Assembly (NCBI RefSeq): GCF_000236905.1
Contig: NC_016526.1
Location: forward strand, 124,001 to 188,000
Reading direction: 5' to 3'
Source: Tetrapisispora phaffii CBS 4417
Taxonomy: Eukaryota; Ascomycota; Saccharomycetes; Saccharomycetales; Saccharomycetaceae
Length of the DNA: 64,000 nt
Made by a program: the position numbers and the translations under genes. Below the pieces are notes generated by a model, which saw nothing but the letters and a program-made list of their open reading frames with translations, was not told the origin of the DNA and searched no databases. The first letter of the stretch is position 1, and every line of letters begins with the position of its first letter. Positions 1-8,571 of the stretch are shown here, in pieces.

Positions 1-109
1 CCAATTGAATGGACAACTGAGATTTTCCAACGCCTGTTGTACCAGCTACTATTATTACTTTATCGCACATAATGGGCCTCGATAATTGATACAATATCCG
101 TTTAATCAT
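1..109 (-). CDS. MOD5: tRNA dimethylallyltransferase, N-terminus only (cut by window edge)
   Basis: This is the first 36 codons of the enzyme that transfers a dimethylallyl group to A37 of certain tRNAs; the rest lies beyond base 1. The reading frame contains the P-loop GTTGVGKSQLS, the hallmark of the IPP transferase family, directly after a hydrophobic VIIVA strand. Two in-frame ATGs are visible, at 109 and 70. The 13 residues between them are basic and amphipathic (IKRILYQLSR), like a mitochondrial presequence. S. cerevisiae Mod5 uses two starts in the same way to reach mitochondria and cytosol/nucleus. YTM1 lies nearby as in S. cerevisiae chr XV. A PAC motif sits about 146 bp upstream. 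Identification is firm although the gene is partial. Confidence 0.9.
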   Translation of the reverse strand, partial: MIKRILYQLSRPIMCDKVIIVAGTTGVGKSQLSIQL

Positions 110-254
110 GGATGCTGAAGCACCAATAAGAAGTCAATCTTGAAATTAATTGAAGAGTTGATATCATATTCTAAGTACTTTTTAAACATTTTTTTAAGAA
201 GTGATTCATTATAATACAAATAATACAAATAATACTGAGTGTTTTAGATTTTAG

Positions 255-262
255 CTCATCGC
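255..262. promoter_or_regulatory. PAC motif upstream of MOD5
   Basis: CTCATCGC is an exact match to the PAC element (reverse GCGATGAG) bound by Dot6/Tod6 in ribosome-biogenesis promoters. It lies about 146 bp upstream of the MOD5 start and downstream of the end of DML1, so it most likely serves MOD5. Confidence 0.6.
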
Positions 263-416
263 TTAAAAAATGGAAGCCTTAGGCTTTTCCGATAGTAAAG
301 AGAACACCATAAACATAAGTAACGGTAATATATGATTAAATATGCAGGGAATTTCATGTATATTACATCGGTACATACATATATATTTATATCTATGGGC
401 TGCCAATGCTAGTGGG

Positions 417-1871
417 CTAGTAGTCATCATCACCAGAGTCTTCATCGTCATACCAGCCATACTCGTACGCAGCTGCTCTGCTTGAGATATCTTCTTTTAA
501 TTGCTCTCTATCAGTATCATTCCTGAAATATTTTGTCACAATATGATTCCAATGTTTAAAAACATTCCTACACACTTCTGTGCTTGCTAAAGTTATATTA
601 CTGTCATTGTTACTTTTATATTCATCTGAAATTGTGTCTGAAGGGAAATATCTATATGTCTTCAATGTTCTTAAATGTATTCTATCATTATTGTTTTTAT
701 CCTTTTCATTCTCATAAAGTGTTTCATTGTTGTTACTTTCTCTTATTATATCACAGTTAGAAAACTCGTGGTATGAGACCTTTGATTTTAAATCGAACTT
801 ATTTATCAACGGGAAATATGAGTATATTTCATCCTCATTATGACTTTCTGTAATGTTGGAGATAATATTTTGATCATTTGTACCATCTGAGATACAATTA
901 ACTAGATACTCCATTGATCTTACTTGCTCCACATTGTTCTGATCAAAAACAGAGTTTACAGCATCAAATATTTTACATATTTTGCTAGAGAGTTCCCAGT
1001 TTGTTAACTTAGGATCTGCATAAAGCGGAATGAATAAGTCTGATTCTTCAATCAAATTAATAGAGGCTTTTAATTTTTGTGTTATCCTTGATAATGATTG
1101 CTTTGTTATAGCACGCTCTTTCATTGTCTTGCCGTTTAATGCATCATCCTCGTTAAAAGTCCATGTGAAAACATTACTCTTTGGTAGCTCATTTTTTAAT
1201 TCTTGTAGTACAGCAGTTGAAAACCCACCCCATGCATTATCAACATCAGTTATTAGATTAAATCCTTGTAATGAATCACATTGTTCTAATTGATAATGTA
1301 AATTAATATCGAAGAAATCACTAACATAATTATCACTGAATTCTTGAAAACCAGTCTCATAATTTTGAAACTTCTGTTGACCTAACTTTTCAAAGTCAGG
1401 TAAATTTGGATTTTCAACGTCATGATACCAACTATTCAGATTTTGTAAACTCTTTGAATTATAAATCAAATGAGAATAATCAGACCAATACCTTGAATTA
1501 TTAATACCCAATTTTGGAACGGGAGCTCCACTGTCTAAGGCCTCTTGATATATCGATTTCTGAATTCGAGGGTGTGTCACTACTAAAGACTCTCCAACTT
1601 CCTTCAAATTTTCCTTATTTGGATCATAGTAGTCGTTGGATTCTGAATATTGAAAAGTTCCTAATGAGCCATTGCCTAATTTAGAATCCCAGAGGAGAGC
1701 CCTTGGTGAGTACGAAGCAGTTTTCGATATAAGATCTTTGGTACCGTTCAAAAAAACATCAACAGTATTTGGTCTATCTTCTGTGTACAATAATTTCTCT
1801 TTATTATTATAAAATTGTGTTGTTAAATGATTAGATCTGTGAGAAATCGAGATATTGATGATTTCATGCAT
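417..1871 (-). CDS. DML1: Dml1/Misato-type tubulin-like protein
   Basis: 484 residues, close to S. cerevisiae Dml1 (475). The N-terminus MHEIINISISHRSNHLTTQF is the characteristic start of the Misato/DML1 family, whose N-terminal segment resembles tubulin/FtsZ. In yeast the protein is essential and is tied to mitochondrial DNA inheritance; its biochemical activity is not settled. The C-terminus is strongly acidic (YDDEDSGDDDY). The start is a clear ATG at 1871 and no upstream extension is needed. MGL2 lies directly upstream on the same strand, the same pair as YMR211W-YMR210W. The assignment rests on the N-terminal match, length and neighbourhood. Confidence 0.93.
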   Translation of the reverse strand: MHEIINISISHRSNHLTTQFYNNKEKLLYTEDRPNTVDVFLNGTKDLISKTASYSPRALLWDSKLGNGSLGTFQYSESNDYYDPNKENLKEVGESLVVTHPRIQKSIYQEALDSGAPVPKLGINNSRYWSDYSHLIYNSKSLQNLNSWYHDVENPNLPDFEKLGQQKFQNYETGFQEFSDNYVSDFFDINLHYQLEQCDSLQGFNLITDVDNAWGGFSTAVLQELKNELPKSNVFTWTFNEDDALNGKTMKERAITKQSLSRITQKLKASINLIEESDLFIPLYADPKLTNWELSSKICKIFDAVNSVFDQNNVEQVRSMEYLVNCISDGTNDQNIISNITESHNEDEIYSYFPLINKFDLKSKVSYHEFSNCDIIRESNNNETLYENEKDKNNNDRIHLRTLKTYRYFPSDTISDEYKSNNDSNITLASTEVCRNVFKHWNHIVTKYFRNDTDREQLKEDISSRAAAYEYGWYDDEDSGDDDY

Positions 1872-2197
1872 TATTTTCTGGAGCTCAAAAAAGTTGTATT
1901 AATTGTAAGTATTCTAGTGAAATATATCAATTATAGCCTCTTGTTAACTTCATATATATTGTATGTATATAGTTCTCTGTATAATTAAGTGATACTAATG
2001 TGTTTTTTATATTGAATGTTAGTAAGGGCATCGCTTGTAATGGAACATTCAACTTAAGAAAACTAATTATCAAATGATGGAAGCATTAACAACTTAAAGT
2101 TGACAGTTTTATTTCCAATAAAAGGTATATTTACATTTATTAAGGGCTACATAGTTTTAAAGGCTACATAGTTTTAAAGGCTACATAGTTTTAAGGG
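1872..2197. other. Intergenic between DML1 and MGL2
   Basis: AT-rich spacer holding the DML1 promoter and the MGL2 3' end. Apart from the 17-bp tandem repeat near 2144-2194, I see no gene or clear site. Confidence 0.6.
2144..2197. repeat. 17-bp tandem repeat, three copies plus a partial fourth
   Basis: The unit (a/g)ggctacatagttttaa occurs at 2144-2160, 2161-2177 and 2178-2194. A truncated fourth copy (gggctac) runs into the stop codon of MGL2 at 2198-2200. The copies are nearly identical, which suggests a recent slippage expansion in the 3' UTR. Confidence 0.85.
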
Positions 2198-3538
2198 CTA
2201 CTCTATTAGTGATTGTTTGTCATTATCTGGAAGTGTCGTCATTACATTCGGAACTGGGTCACTTGGGAGATGACTTGGGTCGACGACTGGTTTGAGATTT
2301 TTTGAGACAATTTCTCTATGGAACGTACTAAAATATTTACAAATTGGGTCTACATACCATCGCTGGCCATATTCATTCATAAACCATGCTACATGCCCAC
2401 CAATATCAGTTTCTATAAGCGTTGTATAAGGATTTTTTATAATTTCTTCAATTGGTAGATTCGCTGATCCTGTTATAGGATCATCTACTGCATTTATAGC
2501 CAATAGGGGCGTTCTTATACCGCAAATTCTTTTATATGGTGATGCATCATTATAATATGTCGTTGCATCTTCATACCCAAACATTGGACCTGTGAAAGCA
2601 TCATCAAAAGCCTTGATACTTTTAATTATACTTGATTTATTTTCATAGTCCGTGAACAATTTATTATGTCTTAAATTCTCAATATGCTTATCAGTGAGTG
2701 TCAATAAATTTTTACTTAAAGCAGGTGAGTATATATATCTACCCAGCAGTGATTCATTTATGCTGAAGCCTGATTTAGCAAGGTCCCAGGGTACACTGAC
2801 AGAAACTGCAGATGATATATCAGAGTTATCTCCTTCTTCCCCTAAATAATTGACCATTACAGATGCACCTAATGAGAACCCTGCCATATAGAATTTTCTA
2901 TTTGGATACATATGTCTTAACTTTTTGACACAATATCTGACATCATTAGTCCATCCACCATTGTACAGCATTGGCGTTGTTATAGAGGATTCGCAACAAC
3001 CTCTTGAATTCAATACACATGCTTCAAATCCATAATTTTGAGTAATATTATGAACCAGACTTCTGACATAACTTTCATGCGATCCACCAGTTAAACCATG
3101 TAAGACAATAAGCATGGGTTTATCATCGGTTGATTTTAGTCTTGTATCATCAGGAGAAATAAATGAATATTGTCCATGTGAAGGGAGGAACTTTTGTGAC
3201 AGTGGAGTATATTGTAATTCATCAGGAAGTTTTGATTTAACTACGAAATCCAATGTTCCCTCCCCTCCATGAGCATAATGGATAACTAATCTCTTATAGA
3301 GTACATTGTCAATATCAGTGAATTTTCTAAGGGATGCATATACAGTTTGTAAATGACCATTTATTAATAATGGATGTAATTGAGAGACTGCCCCATCTCT
3401 AAATTCTGGAACATTCTTCTCCAACAATTTGATTATATTGGTTGTTTCATGAGTAATATCGTTTTGAAAACAAATTGGATTATTTGGAAACACTGCTTTC
3501 ACTGTTTGGTAATGAGGCAAATAATCTGAGAAAAACAT
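2198..3538 (-). CDS. MGL2: Alpha/beta-hydrolase, YMR210W-type monoacylglycerol lipase
   Basis: 446 residues, near the 449 of S. cerevisiae Mgl2 (YMR210W). It belongs to the AB-hydrolase subgroup with Eht1 and Eeb1. Visible marks are VLHGLTGGSHESYVRS (oxyanion region, about residue 145), the nucleophile elbow GFSLGAS, and a late GGHVAW segment supplying the catalytic histidine; an Asp in AVDDPI probably completes the triad. The family hydrolyses acylglycerols or makes and hydrolyses medium-chain ethyl esters. Gene order with DML1 separates it from EHT1/EEB1. The start ATG at 3538 gives the usual family length. The substrate is inferred from the ortholog. Confidence 0.88.
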   Translation of the reverse strand: MFFSDYLPHYQTVKAVFPNNPICFQNDITHETTNIIKLLEKNVPEFRDGAVSQLHPLLINGHLQTVYASLRKFTDIDNVLYKRLVIHYAHGGEGTLDFVVKSKLPDELQYTPLSQKFLPSHGQYSFISPDDTRLKSTDDKPMLIVLHGLTGGSHESYVRSLVHNITQNYGFEACVLNSRGCCESSITTPMLYNGGWTNDVRYCVKKLRHMYPNRKFYMAGFSLGASVMVNYLGEEGDNSDISSAVSVSVPWDLAKSGFSINESLLGRYIYSPALSKNLLTLTDKHIENLRHNKLFTDYENKSSIIKSIKAFDDAFTGPMFGYEDATTYYNDASPYKRICGIRTPLLAINAVDDPITGSANLPIEEIIKNPYTTLIETDIGGHVAWFMNEYGQRWYVDPICKYFSTFHREIVSKNLKPVVDPSHLPSDPVPNVMTTLPDNDKQSLIE

Positions 3539-3928
3539 CTCTTCAGTTTAATACAATGTAGACGTTAAGTATGTTAACCAGTTACTACCAATAGTAATAC
3601 ATATATCTGACTCAATGTAGCTAATTTTATTTGTTTATTCCAGTTTTCTCTATTTGTAACTTTATAAATCAATTAAACGTCTGCTTCTTATGGCGCCTTA
3701 AAAGTAATTGTACCGTCTTATTAGGTGTAAGACACTTTTAAAAGAAGTTATTTAATAAAAATCGTTTTATACAGAGTAAATATATTAATGATGTATATGG
3801 CTTATATAAATGGTTGTTATTTTACAGAACGGTTCCTTTAAACAATCAACAAACGGCAAAACAGTATGCTTTAATTATAAAGATTGTGCTTTTCAGTAAT
3901 GGGATGTGATTATCAATGGTATGCAACT
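3539..3928. other. Intergenic, MGL2 promoter and YTM1 3' end
   Basis: AT-rich spacer with a possible TATA stretch around 3800. No coding frame or strong structure was seen. Confidence 0.5.
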
Positions 3929-5302
3929 TTATTGTTTAAAAATATCGTCCCCTTTGTTGATTTGAATCTTTTTATCTTGACCACCGCTAATAATACCAAC
4001 TTTTTCAGCCCATTTGACAGCAAACACTTTATCATTAACGCCTTTTACCACAGATGGATCTTCTCTTGTTATGGTATATATAGGTGAGTTTGCTCTTATA
4101 TCCCAGACCTTGACGGTACCATCATGAGAACCTGAAGATAACAAGTACTCATTTTCTGCACAAGTATCTAGGGAGACGACAAAATTCTTGTGACCTACTA
4201 ACTGTTGCTGTGTAATCTTTGAAGAAGAATCGACACGAGGATCATGTAATGTAATGTGTCTTGCGCTTGAACCACATGCCAATAAGTTCAAAGATTTCAT
4301 TTGAGTAACAGACAGTAGGGAATATGAAGTAGTCTTCGTATCGACACAACGTGCAGTCACCAGATCCCATGTTTTGATGGTGTGATCCTGTGAGACGGAA
4401 TAACCGACTGTGTTGTCATTGGCATCGAAGATGACTTGTTCTACTGGAGCGTTGTGAGACTCTAGAAGAGCCAAAGGACCACGTCTTCTGATGGTCCCGT
4501 CTTTCAATATTAGCTTTCTTCTCTTCTTTGCGGAAGTTGACATCTTCGAATCGTTTTTGATTTCCTCCATTGGATCAACAATAGTCATATCCTTGTAGTT
4601 GGTTGACCATAACCCAATACTATTATCGTATGATGCAGATAAAATCCTAGCAGTGCTTGATATGTCAAGAGAGACGACCGGGGCGTTATGACCTTCCAAG
4701 ATAGCTAAAGTCTTACCGTCTTCGATATCATCCTCATCATCTTCCAAGTCATGCAGATCGTTATTAAGCGGTTTCAAATCGTCGTTTTTTGTCTTCCATA
4801 GACGTACGCTACGGTCGTTACCAGCCGATACCAATCTTGTATTCGAAATGTACTTGACTGCTCTGATTGCACCATTATGACCCGCGTATTGTTTGACGAC
4901 CTTACCAGACATGGTATAACTTCTCAAGACACCGTCATAGGACCCACTGATCAAATGTTTGTTGTCACCGACATCCAATGCACTAACCCAATCCTCATTG
5001 TTGAAACTGTTCAGAAACGAAGGTGGAAGAACCGCTCTGGTATATTCAACATTTAAAAACGTTTCCGAGGATAACCCATTTGCGACCAGGTACTCCTCCA
5101 AGGAAGTACGCAGCAATTTCCCATCAATAAGAAAGTCGAATGGGATCACGGTGTCGGTTTCTAACAGATGGTTAACGACTTCTGATAAACCGTACCTCTT
5201 CAATGAGATAGGAGCGAATATCGGAGTGTCCGCAACGTGTAGAGATTCATCCTGCTCTCTTGTGAAGAATCTAAGCTTCACCTGTGACTTGTCTTCTGCC
5301 AT
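3929..5302 (-). CDS. YTM1: WD40 ribosome-assembly factor Ytm1
   Basis: 457 residues (S. cerevisiae 460). The N-terminal ubiquitin-like NLE domain (about 8-90) begins SQVKLRFFTREQDESLHV and is followed by seven WD40 repeats ending in motifs such as SVRLWKT, TIKTWDL and TVKVWDI. In yeast Ytm1 joins Nop7 and Erb1 in the 66S pre-ribosome and is removed by the AAA ATPase Rea1 (Mdn1), which docks on the NLE domain. The reading frame stays open upstream to a TTG at 5362, but the ATG at 5302 gives the conserved MAEDKSQVKLRFF start and is preferred. The promoter carries both PAC and RRPE motifs, the expected ribosome-biogenesis signature. Confidence 0.96.
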   Translation of the reverse strand: MAEDKSQVKLRFFTREQDESLHVADTPIFAPISLKRYGLSEVVNHLLETDTVIPFDFLIDGKLLRTSLEEYLVANGLSSETFLNVEYTRAVLPPSFLNSFNNEDWVSALDVGDNKHLISGSYDGVLRSYTMSGKVVKQYAGHNGAIRAVKYISNTRLVSAGNDRSVRLWKTKNDDLKPLNNDLHDLEDDEDDIEDGKTLAILEGHNAPVVSLDISSTARILSASYDNSIGLWSTNYKDMTIVDPMEEIKNDSKMSTSAKKRRKLILKDGTIRRRGPLALLESHNAPVEQVIFDANDNTVGYSVSQDHTIKTWDLVTARCVDTKTTSYSLLSVTQMKSLNLLACGSSARHITLHDPRVDSSSKITQQQLVGHKNFVVSLDTCAENEYLLSSGSHDGTVKVWDIRANSPIYTITREDPSVVKGVNDKVFAVKWAEKVGIISGGQDKKIQINKGDDIFKQ

Positions 5303-5397
5303 GCTTGCTTGCCTTGCGATCCACAAAGGACGTAAACAGTGCTTGCAAGAGTAAGCGATCAACTCTTATATATGTGTATATATATGTGGAAAATGTT

Positions 5398-5405
5398 GCG
5401 ATGAG
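5398..5405. promoter_or_regulatory. PAC motif, YTM1 promoter
   Basis: GCGATGAG, an exact PAC element about 96 bp upstream of the YTM1 ATG. It pairs with the RRPE 18 bp further upstream. Confidence 0.8.
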
Positions 5406-5422
5406 CTTGGCTCCACTGACAA

Positions 5423-5433
5423 GAAAATTTTCA
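5423..5433. promoter_or_regulatory. RRPE motif, YTM1 promoter
   Basis: Read on the minus strand this is TGAAAATTTTC, matching the RRPE element (bound by Stb3) that accompanies PAC in ribosome-biogenesis promoters. Confidence 0.75.
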
Positions 5434-5449
5434 CTATGAAGGGACGCCA

Positions 5450-5457
5450 TTACCCGG
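5450..5457. promoter_or_regulatory. Reb1-type site
   Basis: TTACCCGG is an exact Reb1 consensus, a general regulatory factor site that keeps promoters nucleosome-free. It sits about 148 bp upstream of YTM1 next to PAC/RRPE. Confidence 0.65.
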
Positions 5458-5539
5458 CCACCAAGCATTACCCCGCTTATCAACAGACGGGTGGGCATCG
5501 ACATGTCCCGGGACAAGAGAATGCACAAACACTAGATAT

Positions 5540-5930
5540 GCGGTTACACACAAGGTACAGCGCTACATAAAAGGATGTGGGAGGGTGATGTATCACTCAC
5601 GCAGTTACCGATCTGTGCCAATGCAAAAAGATAAATTGCACAGAACAGTATGAGGACGCTCATGAACTGGGACAGACGCACGTCCGTGCGTCTGTCCCAA
5701 TGGATCTAGCTCTTCTTTTCCCCTCTGATCATCTATATTAAGCAGATGGCACAGTGAATAGAATGCATTCGTATCACCCTCCTTAAAAACAGACTATGCA
5801 AAGTTAAGCTTCGAAAACCCAAGACTAAACTGCCATCGGGACCATTCAGTTGAGCACAGATCCAAGCCCTTTATATACTTCTCAGATTCGCCGTCCCCAG
5901 CGGCGAAACGAAATGAAAATTTTTCAAAAT
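5540..5930. ncRNA. Candidate snoRNA locus (snR8 position)
   Basis: S. cerevisiae carries the H/ACA snoRNA gene snR8 between FSF1 and YTM1 (from memory of that genome). Here the same gap contains an unusually structured block: a CTGTGC...GCACAG stem at 5614-5643, an ATGAG/CTCAT hairpin at 5650-5663, and a perfect 15-bp-arm hairpin at 5668-5699. After the first stem, AGAACA fits an H box (ANANNA) if read on the plus strand. A TATA-like TATATAAAG on the minus strand (about 5870) and a Tbf1-type motif at 5944-5951 would suit a minus-strand snoRNA instead. I could not fix strand, ends or guide pockets, so this is a positional and structural inference. Confidence 0.45.
5668..5699. repeat. Perfect inverted repeat, 15-bp arms, 2-nt centre
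   Basis: The arm TGGGACAGACGCACG at 5668-5682 is the exact reverse complement of 5685-5699, separated by TC. The GC-rich arms could form a very stable RNA hairpin or DNA cruciform. It lies between the divergent genes YTM1 and FSF1. Confidence 0.97.
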
Positions 5931-5943
5931 GTGTGTCGACGCG

Positions 5944-5951
5944 TTAGGGTT
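5944..5951. promoter_or_regulatory. Tbf1-type motif overlapping an MCB-like ACGCGT
   Basis: TTAGGGTT (reverse AACCCTAA) matches the ARCCCTAA motif of Tbf1, which marks snoRNA promoters in S. cerevisiae. ACGCGT at 5939-5944 abuts it. A CACGTG E-box follows near 5959. Confidence 0.5.
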
Positions 5952-6153
5952 TCGCAGACACGTGAGAGCGGGCGCCGCGACCGGGCAGGTGTCGGTGGGT
6001 GATGAGTGAAATACTGTTCGAGGTGAGGGCCGGCAGCGATGCAGCAAGAGTCATCGAATGGACGGTATAGTGGTCTGGCAGGAGCGTTAGCTGTTGTTCG
6101 AGATGACCTGGCAGGCGTATATAAGGGGATGGGCAATCGTGAGTGATGCAAGA

Positions 6154-6165
6154 GGGGGGGGGGGG
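6154..6165 (+). repeat. Homopolymer run of 12 G
   Basis: Twelve consecutive G residues lie about 80 bp upstream of the FSF1 start, preceded by GA repeats. Long G runs are rare in AT-rich yeast DNA and are also a common site of sequencing-length error. Confidence 0.9.
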
Positions 6166-6243
6166 TTCTTATCTTTTCGTTGAAGGACGTGTGGAATCGG
6201 AAGCACGACAAGAGATAAAAGAGGCATCGTAATTTTTGAGACA

Positions 6244-7221
6244 ATGGCTTCTTCTGTTCCAGGTCCCATTGCCCTTCCTGAATCGCGTTTTGACCAGTCG
6301 ACCTATTGGGGCCGGGTGCGTCATTGTGCCCAGATCTCGGATCCGTCCATGCTGCTGACCACTGAGGCCGACCTGGCCAAGGCCAGGTCGGTCGTCAGCG
6401 ATTATCGTCACGGTTTGTTGACAAGCGCAACTCCGGCCTTTTGGAAGGCCAAGAAACAACTGGATTCGACTGTGCATCCGGACACTGGCGAGACAGTGTT
6501 TCTACCGTTCAGGATGTCTTGCAACGTGATTTCCAACTTGTTGGTCACGGCAGGGATGCTGACTCCCGGTCTGGGGACTGCCGGCACGCTGTTCTGGGCT
6601 AACCAATCGCTGAACGTGGCAGTGAACTCCGCAACCGCAAACAAATCGGATCCGATGTCCACAAGGCAGCTGGTCACCAACTACACTGTGGCGGTGTCGG
6701 CGTCGTGCGGTGTGGCTGTTGGGTTGAACAGACTGGTGCCAAGACTGAAGAATATCACTCCCAACACCAGGCTGGTCTTGGGGCGACTGGTGCCGTTTGC
6801 AGCGGTGGTCAGCGCAGGGATAGTCAATGTCTTTCTGATGAGAGGCAATGAGATTCGAAATGGGATCAGTGTGTTCGAACAGAACGGCGACGAAGTCGGG
6901 AAGTCCAGGAAGGCTGCCCTGTTGGCCGTGGGGGAAACTGCGTTAAGCAGAATCATCAACGCCACTCCGGTGATGGTCCTACCTCCTCTTGTGCTGTTGA
7001 GACTACAAAAAAGCGTGCTGAAGGGTAAACCTGTCTTTGCGCAAAACATGGCAAATCTGGGTTTGGTCGGCGTTACCTTGTTCAGTGTTTTGCCGTTTGC
7101 ATTGGCTGTATTCCCACAGAAACAGTCCATTGACGTCTCGAAACTGGAGAGTGAATTACATGGGAAGAAGACACACGATGGCAAAAAGGTAAGTTTAGTG
7201 TATTTCAACAGGGGGATTTAG
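6244..7221 (+). CDS. FSF1: Sideroflexin, mitochondrial inner-membrane carrier
   Basis: 325 residues (S. cerevisiae Fsf1, 327). The family signature HPDTGE is at residues 78-83, preceded by the conserved soluble N-terminal segment LPESRFDQSTYWGRVRH. Several hydrophobic helices follow from about residue 95 to the end. Human sideroflexins move serine and related small molecules across the mitochondrial inner membrane; the yeast substrate is less clear. It is divergent from YTM1 as in S. cerevisiae and convergent with ERG12. The gene is noticeably more GC-rich than most of its neighbours, continuing a GC peak from its promoter; this looks like a local composition effect rather than transfer. Confidence 0.95.
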   Translation: MASSVPGPIALPESRFDQSTYWGRVRHCAQISDPSMLLTTEADLAKARSVVSDYRHGLLTSATPAFWKAKKQLDSTVHPDTGETVFLPFRMSCNVISNLLVTAGMLTPGLGTAGTLFWANQSLNVAVNSATANKSDPMSTRQLVTNYTVAVSASCGVAVGLNRLVPRLKNITPNTRLVLGRLVPFAAVVSAGIVNVFLMRGNEIRNGISVFEQNGDEVGKSRKAALLAVGETALSRIINATPVMVLPPLVLLRLQKSVLKGKPVFAQNMANLGLVGVTLFSVLPFALAVFPQKQSIDVSKLESELHGKKTHDGKKVSLVYFNRGI

Positions 7222-7302
7222 ATACTGGACACATCCATGCAAATATATACGTTTATATATTATAAGTCAATTTATAAGAAATGCAAATATTTTTGTAACA
7301 AG

Positions 7303-8571
7303 CTAGCAAATCCAGGTTATGTTGGACGTTGATGGTAACAAAGCATTATCGATTTCTTCTCTCGAGCTCTCGGTGTTTGTGAACACATTCCTGATCAAGT
7401 CAGCGTCGTTTGGTGCGATATCGCTAACATTCACAAAAGAGCAGCCCATCCCACCTAGATCAGTTTCATAAGTACCGTAACAATACTGAGTCTCCAATGT
7501 CGATTTGAAATCATCGATCTCTTTTCTCTGGATTCCATGTTTCAAGATTGTTAGTGAACAGCCACCACCGCCTGCGCCGGTAAGTTTAGTCTCACCGATA
7601 CCCAGTGTGTCACTCAACGATTTGATTGTTTCTAAACCAGGATGGGAAACACCGAGACTCACTAGTAAACCATGATTAACTCGTATCAATTGTAGTAGCT
7701 TACTGTAATTTTCTTCCCCATTTTCAGAAAGATGTTCTAGTAAAGCAGTCCCAATGAGAGCCAAGTTCCCCATTGCTCCGAGTATAGGCTTCACAATATC
7801 TGGGAAAGTGTTAAAGAGCTCACGGACGTTGTTAACTAGAACTTTAGTTGTCCTTGGGATCTTGGTGTATGATAAAATCATAGGGATTTGTGGGAATTCC
7901 AAAAACTTGAAATCAGTCGAGCCGTCTTCTTCCCTCTTGAATAAGACAGCATTACCATAAGTTGCCACTGCGTTGTCAATCCCGGAAGGTGTGCCGTGAA
8001 TACATGTCTCACCAATAAAAGACCAACTGTTGACCAATTTCTTGTCATTTTCCGTCAAGCAGTCAGCACTAGTGATAGAACCACCCAACTTCAACATGGC
8101 TAAAGCCAAGCACACCGAGATCGAAGCACTTGAACCTAATCCGGCACCAATTGGCAATGTCGACTTGACGGAAAATGCCACACCGGTAACCGACGGACAT
8201 AAACATATGTACAAGTACAAGAAGCAGAATGCAGCATGGTAATGGAACGAATCCTTCAGATTCGAAAGTAAATCAGCATCTAACAAGTCAACCAGTTCTT
8301 GGTTCAAGTTTTTTGTATCACCTTGAGCCACGGATATCAGTTTCTTTCCATGTTCAGAATTGAGCAACTTGTCAATCTCTTGATGGCTCCACTCATGAGA
8401 GAAGTCGATATCTGGGAAATTCAACGCAATGGAGCTTTTCCCTGGGAGTCTTTCGACAAGAGTGTATGCTCTTAAAGAGGAGACACTAGCAGCGACAGCC
8501 GGTTCATTGTAAACGGCAGAGTGTTCACCAAATATGATTACCTTCCCTGGTGCAGAAGTGATAAAGGACAT
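7303..8571 (-). CDS. ERG12: Mevalonate kinase
   Basis: 422 residues (S. cerevisiae 443). A GHMP-family kinase phosphorylating mevalonate in the cytosolic isoprenoid/sterol pathway. Visible marks are PGKVIIFGEHSAVYN near the N-terminus, the ATP-binding loop PIGAGLGSSAS at 140-150, GTPSGIDN at 193-200 with the catalytic Asp199, and the third GHMP motif TGAGGGGCS at 331-339. The ATG at 8571 gives the standard start MSFITSAPGKVII. It is divergent from VPH1 across a promoter with a regular ACCCG array. In S. cerevisiae this gene is on chr XIII (YMR208W) while its flanks here are chr XV genes, one of the cleanest signs of interleaved synteny. Confidence 0.97.
   Translation of the reverse strand: MSFITSAPGKVIIFGEHSAVYNEPAVAASVSSLRAYTLVERLPGKSSIALNFPDIDFSHEWSHQEIDKLLNSEHGKKLISVAQGDTKNLNQELVDLLDADLLSNLKDSFHYHAAFCFLYLYICLCPSVTGVAFSVKSTLPIGAGLGSSASISVCLALAMLKLGGSITSADCLTENDKKLVNSWSFIGETCIHGTPSGIDNAVATYGNAVLFKREEDGSTDFKFLEFPQIPMILSYTKIPRTTKVLVNNVRELFNTFPDIVKPILGAMGNLALIGTALLEHLSENGEENYSKLLQLIRVNHGLLVSLGVSHPGLETIKSLSDTLGIGETKLTGAGGGGCSLTILKHGIQRKEIDDFKSTLETQYCYGTYETDLGGMGCSFVNVSDIAPNDADLIRNVFTNTESSREEIDNALLPSTSNITWIC

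Noticed and set aside
6244..7221. Horizontal transfer of FSF1 because of high GC
   Set aside because: Protein and gene order are fully yeast-like, and the GC rise is shared with the neighbouring spacer.
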